Positions 6,487 to 7,040 of a stretch of 7,040 nucleotides of DNA are shown piece by piece (positions within the stretch are counted from its first letter, which is position 1; each line of letters starts with the position of its first letter). The notes beneath the pieces are model-generated. The model had not been told where the DNA came from. It saw only the letters and a list, made by a program, of their open reading frames with translations, and ran no database searches. The DNA comes from Nitrospina sp. (lineage in GTDB: Bacteria; Nitrospinota; Nitrospinia; Nitrospinales; VA-1). The position numbers and the translations under genes were made by a program. The DNA lies in contig NZYH01000032.1 in NCBI GenBank assembly GCA_002697825.1, forward strand, positions 3,782 through 10,821, read 5' to 3'.

Positions 6487-7040
6487 ATGGTAGATAAAAA
6501 CATTTCATTCAAAATTAAACGTCAGGATAAGCCGGGTTCTCCTTCATACTGGCAGGCTTTTGAAGTTCCCTATAAGCCTTTTGCAAACATCATTTCCTGC
6601 CTGATGGAAATTCAAAAAAACCCAACTACGCGAAAAGGGGAAATAGTTAACCCGGTAACCTGGGATTCAAATTGTCTGGAAGAAGTATGTGGCTCATGTA
6701 CTATGATCATTAATGGAAAAGTGCGACAAGCCTGCACCGCACTTGTAGACAACCTAAAACAACCCATTTCCCTAGAACCAATGTCAAAATTCCCTGTTGT
6801 TCGGGATTTACAAGTCAATCGTAGTCGCATGTTTGAGAACCTAAAAAAGGTCAAAGCATGGATTGACATTGATGGCTCGCACGATATTGGTGAAGGAGCG
6901 GTAATGGCAGACTCAGATCGTGCCAAACGATATGTGATGTCCGAATGTATGACCTGTGGTTGCTGTTTGGAAGCCTGTCCGCAGTTTACTCTAAATAATA
7001 CATTCATGGGGGCATCAACTTTCAATCAAGTAAGACTTTT
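6487..7040 (+). CDS. sdhB: Succinate dehydrogenase iron-sulfur subunit, 3'-truncated by window edge
   Basis: This subunit carries electrons from the SdhA flavin to the SdhC hemes through three iron-sulfur clusters. The frame runs from the ATG at 6487 to the window end, giving 184 residues of an expected 240-260. The N-terminal plant-type ferredoxin domain has all four [2Fe-2S] ligands: C63, C68, C71 and C83 (CLEEVCGSC, then RQAC). The LEPMSKFPVVRDLQVNRSRMF stretch from about 96 is the linker typical of type B enzymes. The C-terminal ferredoxin domain begins with C154, C157 and C160 for the [4Fe-4S] cluster and C164-P for the [3Fe-4S] cluster (CMTCGCCLEACP). C159 is an additional cysteine where B. 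subtilis has valine. E. coli also has a cysteine pair here, so it need not mean anything. The remaining ligands lie beyond the window. A TTG at 6472 is the only other in-frame start, and ATG is preferred. The gene is 130 bases after sdhA with a poor ribosome site. Confidence 0.96.
   Translation, partial: MVDKNISFKIKRQDKPGSPSYWQAFEVPYKPFANIISCLMEIQKNPTTRKGEIVNPVTWDSNCLEEVCGSCTMIINGKVRQACTALVDNLKQPISLEPMSKFPVVRDLQVNRSRMFENLKKVKAWIDIDGSHDIGEGAVMADSDRAKRYVMSECMTCGCCLEACPQFTLNNTFMGASTFNQVRL

Noticed and set aside
6946..6981. Extra cysteine (C159) in the SdhB CMTCGCCLEACP motif as a possible altered cluster
   Set aside because: E. coli SdhB also has adjacent cysteines at this place with ordinary clusters, so it is not evidence of a change.
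6612..7025. A 137-residue minus-strand frame opposite sdhB
   Set aside because: The plus strand here clearly encodes the SdhB iron-sulfur ligands, so the antisense frame is a shadow.

Overview
This is a bacterial chromosomal window with a moderately AT-rich composition by eye (not computed). It carries housekeeping genes, with no insertion sequence, CRISPR array, tRNA, rRNA or phage gene that I can recognise. All stops seen (TGA, TAA) fit the standard bacterial code. The enzyme types are a bacterial polynucleotide phosphorylase with C-terminal KH and S1 domains and a diheme cytochrome b558 type (type B) succinate dehydrogenase in the order sdhC-sdhA-sdhB. That Sdh type occurs in Bacillus, delta/epsilon-type lineages, Nitrospinota/SAR324-like marine bacteria and others, so I cannot name the organism from this alone. 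A deep-branching or delta-like Gram-negative is a guess.

Layout. 1-1902 (+): pnp, cut off at its 5' end by the window edge, followed by a strong intrinsic terminator at 1918-1952. 2069-3025 (-): a D-2-hydroxyacid dehydrogenase of the glyoxylate/hydroxypyruvate reductase (GhrA-like) kind, convergent with pnp. 3026-3300: a 275-base divergent intergenic region. It contains a good minus-strand extended -10 box, an inverted repeat that starts exactly at the ATG of a 19-codon ORF with a Shine-Dalgarno sequence, and a plus-strand extended -10 box. 3301-3576 (+): a 91-residue two-CxxC zinc-ribbon protein that I do not recognise, with an ideal ribosome binding site. 3734-7040 (+): sdhC, sdhA (4-base gap) and the 5' part of sdhB (130-base gap). 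sdhB runs off the right edge.

How the genes work together. SdhC, SdhA and SdhB form one membrane complex that oxidises succinate to fumarate and reduces quinone, or the reverse, linking the TCA cycle to the respiratory chain. PNPase is an RNA-turnover enzyme, and the dehydrogenase probably interconverts a 2-oxoacid and a D-2-hydroxyacid. Nothing in the sequence ties these two, or the zinc-ribbon protein, functionally to Sdh.

I found no convincing new multi-gene system. The parts most worth a second look are the 3026-3300 region with its tiny ORF and structured start codons, the unassigned zinc-ribbon protein, and the spacer that separates sdhB from sdhA.
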